From an uncultured Methanobrevibacter sp. (GTDB lineage Archaea; Methanobacteriota; Methanobacteria; Methanobacteriales; Methanobacteriaceae), in NCBI GenBank assembly GCA_900319985.1, contig ONQL01000018.1, forward strand, positions 28,490 to 92,489: DNA of 64,000 bases. Direction: 5' to 3'. Positions within the stretch are counted from its first letter, which is position 1, and each line of letters begins with the position of its first letter. The translations under genes and the position numbers were made by a program. The notes below the pieces were generated by a model. It saw only the letters and a list, made by a program, of their open reading frames with translations, searched no databases and was not told the DNA's origin. Below, piece by piece: positions 1 to 8,306 of the stretch.

Positions 1-256
1 CCCCATTATACCTTTTTACAACTTTGCCGGGAATAATTGAACTGGTGTTAACATTTGCATCAACTGAATAATCAGCAGAAACAGGTGAATCATTACTTGT
101 GTCAACTACCTCATTTTGATTTGAAACATCAACAATATCATCTTTTTGAGCATTCAATGCCAAGTCTGTTGCATTTTCATCTGCTGCAAAACTGACAGAT
201 ACTGAAAGCAAAACAGAAATCATCAATAGTAAAATGAAAAATTTATTTAATTTAAT
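1..256 (-). CDS. Adhesin-like secreted protein, N-terminal part (runs off left edge)
   Basis: The reading frame is open from the window edge to an in-frame TAA at 257-259. Its first residues form a signal peptide (basic start, long Leu/Ile/Val core, then S-F-A-A before D-E-N), followed by an Asp/Asn/Ser/Thr-rich stretch typical of Methanobrevibacter adhesin-like surface proteins. No ATG, GTG or TTG lies between the upstream stop and the hydrophobic core. The best start is an ATT at 254-256, 6 nt after GGAGGA (263-268), giving an I/M-K-L-N-K-F-F opening. The first ATG (221-223) would remove the basic n-region. Only about 85 codons are visible, so domain content is unknown. Confidence 0.7.
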   Translation of the reverse strand, partial: MKLNKFFILLLMISVLLSVSVSFAADENATDLALNAQKDDIVDVSNQNEVVDTSNDSPVSADYSVDANVNTSSIIPGKVVKRYNG

Positions 257-262
257 TTATAT

Positions 263-268
263 TCCTCC
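263..268 (-). promoter_or_regulatory. Strong Shine-Dalgarno GGAGGA preceding an ATT start
   Basis: GGAGGA on the minus strand lies 6 nt before the ATT at 254-256. The spacing is the same as for the TTG-started gene at 3937 (GGAGGG, 6 nt) and for the candidate ATT start of the macrodomain gene at 49927-49929. This spacing is the main argument for non-ATG initiation here. Confidence 0.6.
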
Positions 269-319
269 GTCAAAATAATATGACTATATTTGAGGATCAA
301 AATATTTAAAGTTTAGTTT

Positions 320-348
320 AAAAAAAAAGAAAAAAGAAAAAAAGAAAA
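320..348 (-). terminator. T-rich terminator after frhB
   Basis: On the minus strand this is a run of T tracts broken by single C residues, starting just past the frhB stop. Intrinsic termination at oligo-T tracts is known in archaea. It probably ends the frhADGB transcript. Confidence 0.5.
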
Positions 349-352
349 GGAA

Positions 353-1170
353 TTAGTATTCCACAGGAAGTGGTAATCCTAATTTAGCTCTTCTTTCACG
401 TTCTTTGCCGTTTTTGTCTTTCTTACCTTTAGCTAATTTTTCAAGTAAAGGAAGACCCGGTTTTACGTCGTCCATTGGTTTTGTTTCAATTAAACCAGCG
501 TCAACAGCAGCTTTGAAGACAGATTCACCATCGTCAGTTCTGGTTAAAACAGTGGACCATCCGTCAGGAGATCCTACAGAACCGGTTGATACGTCAGCCC
601 ATTCAGCAACATAGTCCATACAGATGTTACATCCAGCTTGTTCGTACCCGTGTGTTTCTTTGATAGCTAAACCAGAGTCTTCTCCATCTTTGGTTAACCA
701 GAATTTACCTTTACCGATGTCCATTTTAGTTGCATCTTGTAAGCTGTCAAATCCTAATTTTGCAGTTGCAAAGGTGTCAAGAGAAGCCATTGGGAAGTTT
801 TCCATACAGTAGATACCGATGATTAATTTGATTGTGCTTTTCTTAAACCTTGGGTTTGACATGGAGTTGATACAACACCAACTTTTTCTAAACCGTATTG
901 ACGGGTTGCTTCTTTTAAAGCAGATAAGGTTGGGGACATTGAATATTTAGTACCTGCTGCTGCGATAACTTCATCAGATGAGGTTACAACAGTAGGAATA
1001 GGTCTCCAGTCTTCATCAGGAGTTCCAGCAACAACTGCACCTTCGATGATTCCTTCATCGAGTGCGTAACAGAGTAATGCTGAAACAATTCCTCCGTCTT
1101 GTGATACATCTAATATTTTTTTATCAGTTGATCTTGCAGATAATGCTTCTTTATAAGTACCTAATGGCAT
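353..1170 (-). pseudogene. frhB: F420-reducing hydrogenase beta subunit, broken by a small internal deletion
   Basis: FrhB is the FAD and [4Fe-4S] subunit that passes electrons to coenzyme F420. The 5' part (1170 down to about 823) encodes MPLGTYKEALSARS through S-T-P-C-Q-T-Q-G-L-R-K-A-Q and then reaches a stop. The 3' part (from about 850 down to 353), in another frame, encodes I-K-L-I-I-G-I-Y-C-M-E-N-F through the VGSPDGWSTV region to the normal C-terminus. Against the known family pattern the gap K-A-Q / I-K-L lacks about 12 residues (the T-Y-P-F-G-x-R-F segment), equal to about 37 bp, which explains the frame change. The ATG at 1170 follows AGGAGG by 7 nt. It is the last gene of frhADGB. 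Either the gene is dead, a second copy exists elsewhere, or the assembly lost 37 bp. Confidence 0.85.
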
Positions 1171-1181
1171 GTTCAATCCTC

Positions 1182-2021
1182 CTATAATCCAGTATCCTCT
1201 TTAATTCTTTTTATAGGTAACCATGCTCTTGGACACATTGCATAACAAGATCCACATTTAATACATCTATCTCTGTCACAGCTAGGTCTACCTTCAGAAA
1301 AGCCCATAGCTCTTGTTGGACAAGCTAGAGCACAAGTTCCACATCCAGTACATAATCCGTTACGGATTACATTGGTTAATACATCACAGCCACATCCGGT
1401 GTTGCAAGCAGCTTTATCGATAGCAGGTTGTAAGTATTCCATGTCTCCATTGCATAATGCAACAACTACTTTTGCAATCATTTCAGGAGCTACAGGACAA
1501 CCAGGAAGTGCGCAGTCAACTTTAACTAATTGACTGATTGGTGCAAATGATTCGTGTTTAGGTTGTGCTTGTTGACCTCCACGTGCAAAGGTTGTGAAAC
1601 AACCGGTCATAGCACAGGAACCGAATGCACAGATTAAACCTGATTTTTCTCTTGCCATTAAAAGTTCTTGAACACTGTGATCATCTTGTAAACAAACTGA
1701 TCCTTCAATTAAACATAAGTCCATTTCAGGCATTTCTTCAGCGAAAGTACCATGAACCCATTTGTCTACTAAAGTTTGTCCGTATACAATATCAACTAAA
1801 TCAGTAAGTACAGTAGATAAAATGTCATAGTTTTCAGTCAAGGACATAGCATCTCCAGTACAACCACTTAAGTGTATGTAACCAATACGTGGTTTTGATG
1901 AAGCAGCTTTAGGTTCTGCTGCAGGTGCTTTTGTTTCTGCAGGAGCAGCTTCAACTTTTTTCTCTGCTTTTGGTGCTTTTGCTTCATCGCCGCCAAAAGC
2001 TTTTTTCAATTTATCAAACAT
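1182..2021 (-). CDS. frhG: F420-reducing hydrogenase small (gamma) subunit
   Basis: A 279-residue small subunit of the [NiFe] F420-reducing hydrogenase, which carries electrons by iron-sulfur clusters from the NiFe site in FrhA to FrhB. After an Ala/Lys/Glu/Pro-rich N-terminal extension of about 44 residues comes the cluster-binding S-G-C-T-G-D motif (Cys54). The C-terminus holds two ferredoxin-type [4Fe-4S] motifs, C-T-G-C-G-T-C-A-L-A-C-P and C-I-K-C-G-S-C-Y-A-M-C-P. The start overlaps the frhD stop (TAATG), so translation is probably coupled. Length and gene order match the family. Confidence 0.96.
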   Translation of the reverse strand: MFDKLKKAFGGDEAKAPKAEKKVEAAPAETKAPAAEPKAASSKPRIGYIHLSGCTGDAMSLTENYDILSTVLTDLVDIVYGQTLVDKWVHGTFAEEMPEMDLCLIEGSVCLQDDHSVQELLMAREKSGLICAFGSCAMTGCFTTFARGGQQAQPKHESFAPISQLVKVDCALPGCPVAPEMIAKVVVALCNGDMEYLQPAIDKAACNTGCGCDVLTNVIRNGLCTGCGTCALACPTRAMGFSEGRPSCDRDRCIKCGSCYAMCPRAWLPIKRIKEDTGL

Positions 2022-2593
2022 TATTTTACCCCGATTTCATTTAAAATAATATCTATAGTTTTTGGAATTGCCTTTATTACTGGTTCTGTTAAACCCATAT
2101 CAATATCCGGAGTTGGTATTTCAGCAGGTTTGCAACCTACAATTACAACCTCACATTTATTTTCAGAAATTTCACGAAGTGGATCCTCAACTGTCATTCC
2201 ATGAGGATTGTCATATTTTCCCTGTTGCATTACACTAGGATCAAAAGTATCCACTGTACCAGGTTCATCATTGAACTCAACAACATCAACCACTACCAGT
2301 TTTTTCCAGTTATATTCAGAATATAATGGGAAAAAGTTAGTTGGTGCTGCAGTTCCTCCATCAACAAATTGAACCCCATCAGGCAATGTTTTGCCTTCAA
2401 CTTTTTGTTGAATTTCCTTCAAAATGTCTTTATCGAATTCATTATCCACATAGTCTGTAACCGCTGGATCATAATAGTCATTTTTATCATTAAATAATTT
2501 TTGCAATAAGTTAATGACAATAGGACCGTATCCATCATCTTTAAATAAAACATTCCCACATCCGATAACAATTATCTCCGAATCATAAGGCAT
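2021..2593 (-). CDS. frhD: F420-reducing hydrogenase maturation endopeptidase
   Basis: A 190-residue hydrogenase maturation protease of the HycI/HyaD family. It clips the C-terminus of FrhA after nickel insertion. The N-terminal G-C-G-N-V-L-F-K-D-D-G-Y-G-P motif includes the acidic residue that probes nickel. The gene lies between frhA and frhG, the usual frhADGB order. The ATG is preceded by GGGAGG. Its product is not part of the final enzyme complex. Confidence 0.93.
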   Translation of the reverse strand: MPYDSEIIVIGCGNVLFKDDGYGPIVINLLQKLFNDKNDYYDPAVTDYVDNEFDKDILKEIQQKVEGKTLPDGVQFVDGGTAAPTNFFPLYSEYNWKKLVVVDVVEFNDEPGTVDTFDPSVMQQGKYDNPHGMTVEDPLREISENKCEVVIVGCKPAEIPTPDIDMGLTEPVIKAIPKTIDIILNEIGVK

Positions 2594-2613
2594 TAATAAA
2601 TCCTCCCAAATAC

Positions 2614-3828
2614 TTAGATTCTCACCATTTCATTTTTAAGAATGGATTTATCTTCATCGTCAACTACCATCACGTGAGTAGCACAGGATAAACATGGATC
2701 GTAAGCTCTGATTACGTGTGGACCTAACTCGTGGTGGAATCCTTCAGTTGCAGGACCCATTGTTGGAATATTCCAAGTAGTTGGTACAATTGCAGAGTAG
2801 AATTGTGTTTTTCCTTCTTTTACTTGTGCCATGTGTACATCAGTTCCTCTAGGACCTTCTATGACACCAAATCCAAGTTCACCAGTTCCTCTTTTATCAT
2901 ATGATACGTTTGCAGGTGCTGCAGGATCAATTGCATCTAATGCTTCTAAACAAGCATCGTAGTTTTTCAACATTTCGTCAGCACGAGCTACATGTTGAGC
3001 AATAACACCTTTGTCTTTGAATCCTTGGAATTTTTCCATTCTTGCTCTAGGACCGGTTTCTACGTTAGTACCTTCCCATAAAGGAATTACTGAACATGCT
3101 TTAGTTCCAATTTCAGGATCATCGTACCATGCTTCAGGTAATACTTCTGAGAATTTGTTCATATCGAAATCGTTGGTACCGTAAGTTGCATCGGCTGCCA
3201 TTAATGGTTGGTTAACTACACCTAAGTCTTTAGGTAAACCAGCTTCAAGTACACAGTTTTTAATGAATTCTACGTGTGCTTCAAGTTTTGGTTTTAAAGC
3301 AGTCATTCTTTCAATTAATCTTTCTTTTGTGAATGGTGTGATGTTTCTAGCCATACCACCAACCCTAATATCGGATGGGTGGATACCTTCACCAGCAATC
3401 ATGTCAACAACATATTGAACATTTTTTCTTACTTCACTTACGCTGTTTACTGCATCTACGAATTTGTCTTCTGGGACAACGTCAGGTGCAACCAAGAAGT
3501 GGTGAATTGCTGCACTGTTAATACCATGTGCCGCTGCGACAGCTTTTCTTAACAATTTTCCTGCTTTAGGAATTTCGATGCCTAAAGCCATGTCCATAGC
3601 TTCTGCAGATGCTAAAGTGTGTGGAATTGGACATACTCCACAGATTCTTTGACATAATACAGGAGCGGTTTCAGGAGCTTTGTTAAGAACCATCTTTTCT
3701 AAACCCCTAACAGGAGTTATACTTAAATACATCCCTTTTGTAACTATCCCTTCATCGTCAACTTCCATGACAAGTTCGGCATGGCCCTCTTGACGAGTTG
3801 TAGGAGATATAACTACTCTATCTTTCAA
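2614..3828 (-). CDS. frhA: F420-reducing hydrogenase large (alpha) subunit
   Basis: Catalytic [NiFe] subunit, about 404 residues. The nickel ligands are visible: R-I-C-G-V-C-P-I-P-H near residue 62 and D-P-C-L-S-C-A-T-H near residue 378, followed by the C-terminal tail removed by FrhD. The frame stays open to a GTG at 3837, but that GTG is inside the ribosome-binding site GAGGTGA. The TTG at 3828 sits 4-5 nt after that site and gives the N-terminus expected from family members (M-K-D-R-V-V-I-S-P-T), so I place the start there. First gene of frhADGB; the enzyme supplies reduced F420 from H2 for methanogenesis. Confidence 0.96.
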   Translation of the reverse strand: MKDRVVISPTTRQEGHAELVMEVDDEGIVTKGMYLSITPVRGLEKMVLNKAPETAPVLCQRICGVCPIPHTLASAEAMDMALGIEIPKAGKLLRKAVAAAHGINSAAIHHFLVAPDVVPEDKFVDAVNSVSEVRKNVQYVVDMIAGEGIHPSDIRVGGMARNITPFTKERLIERMTALKPKLEAHVEFIKNCVLEAGLPKDLGVVNQPLMAADATYGTNDFDMNKFSEVLPEAWYDDPEIGTKACSVIPLWEGTNVETGPRARMEKFQGFKDKGVIAQHVARADEMLKNYDACLEALDAIDPAAPANVSYDKRGTGELGFGVIEGPRGTDVHMAQVKEGKTQFYSAIVPTTWNIPTMGPATEGFHHELGPHVIRAYDPCLSCATHVMVVDDEDKSILKNEMVRI

Positions 3829-3870
3829 ATTTGTCACCTCAATTTTAAAACTTAGAAACTAACATTGAAA

Positions 3871-3880
3871 TATATATAAA
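3871..3880 (-). promoter_or_regulatory. TATA box of the frh operon
   Basis: TTTATATATA on the minus strand lies 43-52 nt upstream of the TTG start of frhA, leaving room for a transcript start near 3850 and a leader holding the GAGGTGA site. The divergent gene at 3937 shares this 100-bp intergenic region. Confidence 0.45.
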
Positions 3881-3936
3881 AGATGAAGAACTTAATTATA
3901 TTATTATATTTAATATAATTTATAGGAGGGATAATA

Positions 3937-4494
3937 TTGGAAAAGTCTAACATAATTATTTCAATAATTATCGTATTATGTATCGCAGCAGCGGTTGCAG
4001 CATATGGAATTACCAATAGTAACAATCCAATCTTTTCAGATTTATCCAGTATGCCTGCTAAAAATACTGGAAATGGAATTGGAAACAATACTTCCGCAAA
4101 TAATGGAAGTGGATCTTCTGTAGCAACAACTGCAGGAAGTGACAGTGGTTCAAGTTCCGATTCCGGATCAGACTCCAGCAGTGATGGTGGTTCAGGTTCC
4201 GATTCCGGATCAGGATACAGCAGCGACAGTGGTTATAGTAGTAGTAGCAGCAGCAGTAGCAGTAGTAGCAGCGATAGTGGAAGTGGCTCAAGTTCATCCT
4301 CAAGTTATGGTCCGTCATTATCTTACTCCGATGCACAAAGTATAGCAGCAGGTGCTGTTTCAGAACCAGGATGTTATGCTGGAGGAGGATACTACTCTGA
4401 TGGGTACTGGTACTTCACAATATATAATGAAAATGGTGAAGCTGTAGATTCAATAAGTGTTAGTGATTCTAGCGGCGCAACTGGAAGAGGTTAA
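3937..4494 (+). CDS. Ser/Gly/Asp-rich membrane-anchored surface protein
   Basis: A 185-residue protein of unknown function. It starts at TTG, 6 nt after AGGAGGG (3924-3930). Residues 5-24 form one hydrophobic helix (anchor or uncleaved signal). Residues about 45-125 are an almost pure Ser/Gly/Asp linker encoded by AGC/AGT/TCA codons. The C-terminal 60 residues look folded: S-Y-S-D-A-Q-S-I-A, then a Gly/Tyr-rich G-Y-Y-S-D-G-Y-W-Y-F and a V-D-S-I-S-V strand, loosely like a PepSY-type module. It is transcribed away from frhA. The layout suggests a small domain displayed on a flexible stalk outside the membrane. Confidence 0.75.
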   Translation: MEKSNIIISIIIVLCIAAAVAAYGITNSNNPIFSDLSSMPAKNTGNGIGNNTSANNGSGSSVATTAGSDSGSSSDSGSDSSSDGGSGSDSGSGYSSDSGYSSSSSSSSSSSSDSGSGSSSSSSYGPSLSYSDAQSIAAGAVSEPGCYAGGGYYSDGYWYFTIYNENGEAVDSISVSDSSGATGRG

Positions 4495-4750
4495 ACTTTA
4501 ATCTCAACCTTTTTTTATTTTTAATGCATTAACCAAAAATTGATTTTTGATTTTTCATCGAAAAATTTAGCCTAATTTTTATTTATTTTTAAGAGGATTA
4601 AATAAATTTAATCACATAACTACTGAACTTTTTCTCCTCAATAAAATGAAAAATATTTGGATTTTTATTTTATGCATGCATATTTTTAAAATTCTTGAAT
4701 TGACTGGATTTATTAAAGATAATTAAAAAAAAAGTGAGATGGTTGTTTAA

Positions 4751-5239
4751 TTATCTTTGACGTTTCATTATTAAAACACCACCAACCAAACCAATTATTG
4801 TCCCTATTACTAATCCCACAACTAAAGGAGTAATAAATTCAGTTGAATCTTTGGTATTTACATCAATTGAGATTAGCTTCTTTGAATTATCGATAATTGA
4901 TGCATTGTCATCTTCACTCACAATGACTCTTTTTTTCAATTCTGGATGTTTGCTTAAATAACTATTTACAGAATCTTGATAGGAAATAGCTAAAATTTTT
5001 TTGTTAGGATTCGTCTGCGCATGTTCTAACTGATGTTCCACATCCCCTTCAGATACAAATTTATATACCTTGATGTCTAATCCTGCTTCATCAATTATTG
5101 TTTTTGCAGTTATTCCATTTGTTTCATTTGCAATAATCATTGTATCTTCTGTCAAATCCGCACCATGTGCATTTACGACCGATACTGTGAAAAATAATGT
5201 CAAAGAAATTATCAAAAATCCATAAACTTTTATATTCAT
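4751..5239 (-). CDS. Secreted/anchored protein following cbiM (CbiN-like topology)
   Basis: About 162 residues with no family that I recognise. It has a signal peptide ending V-N-A, with a predicted mature start of H-G-A-D; a soluble domain of about 110 residues with an H-x-x-x-H (E-H-Q-L-E-H); and a C-terminal membrane helix (about residues 138-158) ending K-R-Q-R. The ATG at 5239 follows GGTGAT by 5 nt. It lies 5-11 nt after cbiM. One helix at each end around an external loop is the topology of CbiN, the small partner of CbiM, though this loop is larger. Role inferred: partner of CbiM in Co/Ni capture. Confidence 0.7.
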   Translation of the reverse strand: MNIKVYGFLIISLTLFFTVSVVNAHGADLTEDTMIIANETNGITAKTIIDEAGLDIKVYKFVSEGDVEHQLEHAQTNPNKKILAISYQDSVNSYLSKHPELKKRVIVSEDDNASIIDNSKKLISIDVNTKDSTEFITPLVVGLVIGTIIGLVGGVLIMKRQR

Positions 5240-5250
5240 TTTCAATCACC

Positions 5251-5874
5251 TTAAACTTTTTCAATTTCTAAAATACTGTTGTTTGCTTTTGATATAAATT
5301 CCAAAATTAAGATATTGGCCACACCTTCAATTATTCCAATCATCAGATAATATGGAAGAAGGCTTGCAATAAGCACTTCAAAGCTCGTAGTGTTTGCCAG
5401 AGCCAATATTATGATTTGTGCTAGAGTAGCTGCAAGAATTCCAGTTACTGTTGAGAGAAATATTGCCATTTTGTCGTTAATGTTTGAAAATAGGTTGTAA
5501 ATAATATACACAGTTATGCTTAAGATTATTCCCATATCGAGAACATTTATTCCAAGCGTTGTAACGCCACCCATCCCCAATGAAAATGCCTGTATCAGCA
5601 AAGCTAAACATGACACAATAAATCCACTTAATGGCCCCAATATCAAAACCACCAGAGGAATTATGAAAAAATGCATAGGAATTCCAATAGGTGAAGGAAC
5701 AGTAACTGAAGTTGCAACAACAGTCATTGCAGTCAATACTCCAGTCAAAACCAATCTTTCCCCCATATCGACTTTTTTAGTTATATTTATAAAGCTATAA
5801 GCTAAAAAAACCAAACTGATTGCAAGATAAACCATTGCATGAGTTATAGGTATTAAACCATCCGGAATATGCAT
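5251..5874 (-). CDS. cbiM: Cobalt/nickel ECF-type transporter S component CbiM
   Basis: A 207-residue membrane protein with about six helices that starts M-H-I-P-D-G-L-I, the CbiM/NikM signature. In solved NikM structures the N-terminal amine and His2 bind the metal. A second conserved His occurs in G-I-P-M-H-F-F. The gene sits in a minus-strand cluster with secreted proteins on both sides (8 nt after the 166-residue protein gene, 5-11 nt before the CbiN-like gene). No CbiQ or CbiO energising genes lie in the window. Co and Ni are needed for corrinoids, F430 and [NiFe] hydrogenase, fitting a methanogen. Confidence 0.93.
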   Translation of the reverse strand: MHIPDGLIPITHAMVYLAISLVFLAYSFINITKKVDMGERLVLTGVLTAMTVVATSVTVPSPIGIPMHFFIIPLVVLILGPLSGFIVSCLALLIQAFSLGMGGVTTLGINVLDMGIILSITVYIIYNLFSNINDKMAIFLSTVTGILAATLAQIIILALANTTSFEVLIASLLPYYLMIGIIEGVANILILEFISKANNSILEIEKV

Positions 5875-5882
5875 TCAACCAC

Positions 5883-6383
5883 CTATCTGAATTTCACATA
5901 TGCTCCAATAGCAAGAATCAATATGACAACAACAACCAGTCCAATAACTAACCAATTACCAGTACCAGTATTTTTAGGAGTAATGTTTGTTGTGTTGTTT
6001 GTTTTATTTGTGGAATTTACTGTTTTATTCATTGCAGCACCATTCACTTCTTCAATTGGATTTGGTGTATTACCAGATTCTTTAACACCTGATGCCTGTG
6101 CTGACCTTGTCTGATAAGTACTTTGTTGAGAATTACTTGACTGAGAACCATCCGATTGCTGTTGGTTTTCTCCTGAGTTGTCAGTATTCTCACTCATGCT
6201 TTCATAACTGTCACCACCCAAACTTGCAGATGAAGAGCCCGATTCCCATGCCTGTGAAACATCTTCCGTTGTAATTTCTTCAGGAGCATGACCTCCAGTG
6301 TGTCCAGGATGGGCAAATACTACTGTGCTGGCCGACATGAATAATATAAATGTTAATATCAAACAAATTTCTTTTCTTTTCAT
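5883..6383 (-). CDS. Secreted His-rich N-terminus protein with C-terminal anchor
   Basis: A 166-residue protein without a recognised family. The signal peptide ends V-V-F-A, so the predicted mature chain starts H-P-G-H-T-G-G-H, a dense histidine motif suited to Ni/Co/Cu. A Ser/Gln/Asn/Thr-rich linker follows (about residues 45-130), then a membrane helix (about 143-163) ending V-K-F-R. It is 8 nt upstream of cbiM, so co-transcription is very likely. Inferred role: capture of metal outside the cell and hand-over to CbiM. Confidence 0.75.
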   Translation of the reverse strand: MKRKEICLILTFILFMSASTVVFAHPGHTGGHAPEEITTEDVSQAWESGSSSASLGGDSYESMSENTDNSGENQQQSDGSQSSNSQQSTYQTRSAQASGVKESGNTPNPIEEVNGAAMNKTVNSTNKTNNTTNITPKNTGTGNWLVIGLVVVVILILAIGAYVKFR

Positions 6384-6430
6384 GTTTTTCGCTCTTTTAA
6401 AAAAATAATAAAATAAAGATTTTTCAATCC

Positions 6431-8254
6431 CTATTTTTTGACAGTAATTGTATTTTTAACTTTTAATAACCCATAATATGTCAGAATTGTGTGTTTTCCA
6501 ACCTTCAGATTTTTGAGGACTATTGTAGCAAATCCCTTTTTGTTGGTTTTTGTGGAATATTTTTTGCCATCAATTTTGAACATTACCTTTTTGTTTACAA
6601 CAGCATTACCTTTTTTGTTTACAATCTTTACGGCAAACTTGGTTGATTTTGCTTTTTTAGAAGCAATATCTTTGGACAGTATAAGTGACTTTACAGTAAT
6701 TTTATAGGATTTAGATAAGCAATTACATGTTGCTTTTATTGTATATTTTCCCACTTTGAGTCGTGTAGTGTCCAGCTCAATATATCCATGAGCATTAGTT
6801 TTAAGGCTGAATTTATCCTTATTGAATATAATGGTAATCACAGCACCTGAAACTACCTTTCCGTCTGCATCCTTAACATATACTCTGAATTTATCGGAAG
6901 CAGTATAATATTTGACCAAATTTTTGCTTACGAGCTTATATGATTTCACAACAATTGTGTTACGAGTTATTTTGTTATTTACTGATTTATCATATGTGGA
7001 AGTTGACAATGTAGGTGCCAAATTGTTCTTTGCACTTCCAGTTGCTTTAAATTCTATTTCAACACTTTCATTTGCTAATCCTACTTCTCCAACATCCCAT
7101 CTGAATTCCTTTGTTTTTGGATTATATGTTGTATTTCCCTTTGAAGTAGAAGATGAAATGTATTTGAGAGAATTTGGAACATTTAATCTAAATAATACAT
7201 CGCTTGCATTATCCAAACCATTATTAAATATTGTGTATAGAACCTTTAGATTATTACCGATTGTAAATATGCCATCCTTTGAGTAAGTTGTTGCACTAAT
7301 TCTTAGATATAATGATGATTCAGGAACATACATTGTGGATAATGCCCTGTAGCTTATAGCATCTTCAGCATATTCTGCGACGTAGACATATTTTCCACCT
7401 GACTCCTTTACAAGATATTTAATTTCAGCATCACCATTATTATCGGTAATTCCTGAGCCCACCATTTCACCATTTATGTAAAATTTAATCTCTTTTGCTG
7501 AAACTGATCCATTAAATCTTTTGAGATTAGCCTTCAATAACACTTCTTCTTTGGTGTTTGCAGTAATTTCTGAAATCCTCACCACAGTTGAGTTAGCAAG
7601 GATAGTTAACGCACTATTTAGACTTGATTCACCATATATATTATCTCCAATGAATTTAACTTTCAAATCATAGACTTTTGTTTCATCAGGCGTAAATGTG
7701 ACCAATGCCGCTCCTTCACTTGTTGTTTGTGTAATGAACTTTTTGCCATCAATGTCAAATTCAACATTTTTTCCTGAAAGTGGCTTTTTGTCACTATCAA
7801 GAAGATGTGCCATGATGGTGTTTGACTGATTTACAACACCCATATTGGCATCCAAAACAATGTAAGTGTCCTTTTTGGTGTTGTTCAATGTAATCAATAT
7901 ACTGTACTGTCCTTTCAAATTTGCACTGTTAATTGCTACAACATCAATGAAATATTTTCCATTTGGAGCATCAGAAGTATCCCATCTACAGGACCATCCA
8001 TCATTTGGATTTGAATCCTGTTCGTGGAAATAAACTACTTTTGTATCCTTATTTGTTGCTGTAACATTCATATACAATGTTTCATGGTGATCTTCAATGC
8101 TCACATTAAAGTCAACATCTCCAGATACAACCTCATTTACTGAAGGATTGACAATATATGGTTCCGGATATTCAGTTTCATGAGCACATGCAACATTCAC
8201 TATAACAATCGCAACAAGGACAACACCCATTGCAAATATAAAATTTTTTTTCAT
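6431..8254 (-). CDS. Adhesin-like protein with Ig-like repeats, first in the cbiM cluster
   Basis: A 607-residue secreted protein. The signal peptide ends A-C-A, with predicted mature start H-E-T-E-Y-P-E-P-Y. An early domain has S-I-E-D-H-H-E-T. Several bacterial Ig-like modules follow (with the y-x-L-k-v-k-f and G-x-a-x-i-x-y pattern), a DUF11-like repeat near residues 320-410, and two Lys-rich Ig-like modules ending in T-I-T-V-K-K. The start follows GGGAGGAG. The next gene downstream is 47 nt away. It belongs to the Methanobrevibacter adhesin-like class, but its place ahead of cbiM and its His N-terminus suggest a metal-linked role. Confidence 0.8.
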   Translation of the reverse strand: MKKNFIFAMGVVLVAIVIVNVACAHETEYPEPYIVNPSVNEVVSGDVDFNVSIEDHHETLYMNVTATNKDTKVVYFHEQDSNPNDGWSCRWDTSDAPNGKYFIDVVAINSANLKGQYSILITLNNTKKDTYIVLDANMGVVNQSNTIMAHLLDSDKKPLSGKNVEFDIDGKKFITQTTSEGAALVTFTPDETKVYDLKVKFIGDNIYGESSLNSALTILANSTVVRISEITANTKEEVLLKANLKRFNGSVSAKEIKFYINGEMVGSGITDNNGDAEIKYLVKESGGKYVYVAEYAEDAISYRALSTMYVPESSLYLRISATTYSKDGIFTIGNNLKVLYTIFNNGLDNASDVLFRLNVPNSLKYISSSTSKGNTTYNPKTKEFRWDVGEVGLANESVEIEFKATGSAKNNLAPTLSTSTYDKSVNNKITRNTIVVKSYKLVSKNLVKYYTASDKFRVYVKDADGKVVSGAVITIIFNKDKFSLKTNAHGYIELDTTRLKVGKYTIKATCNCLSKSYKITVKSLILSKDIASKKAKSTKFAVKIVNKKGNAVVNKKVMFKIDGKKYSTKTNKKGFATIVLKNLKVGKHTILTYYGLLKVKNTITVKK

Positions 8255-8268
8255 ATCACTCCTCCCTT

Positions 8269-8293
8269 AAAAAAAATAAAAAAATAAAAAAAG
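8269..8293 (-). terminator. T-rich tract after the beta-propeller adhesin gene
   Basis: A minus-strand T-rich run just past the stop of the 8307-10871 gene and before GGGAGGAG of the next gene. It may end the upstream transcript. I see no clear TATA box between it and the 8254 start, so partial read-through into the cbiM cluster is possible. Confidence 0.4.
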
Positions 8294-8306
8294 AAGAATC
8301 ATTCTC

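Noticed and set aside
3829..3837. GTG at 3837 as the frhA start
   Set aside because: It overlaps the Shine-Dalgarno GAGGTGA; TTG at 3828 has proper spacing and matches the family N-terminus.
4225..4290. AGC/AGT repeats as a microsatellite or CRISPR-like array
   Set aside because: Period of 3, in frame, encodes poly-Ser linker; no spacers.
4058..4345. Open frames on both strands within the Ser-rich gene
   Set aside because: They are by-products of the AGC/AGT/TCA codon run; the stalk protein frame has the signal helix and ribosome-binding site.
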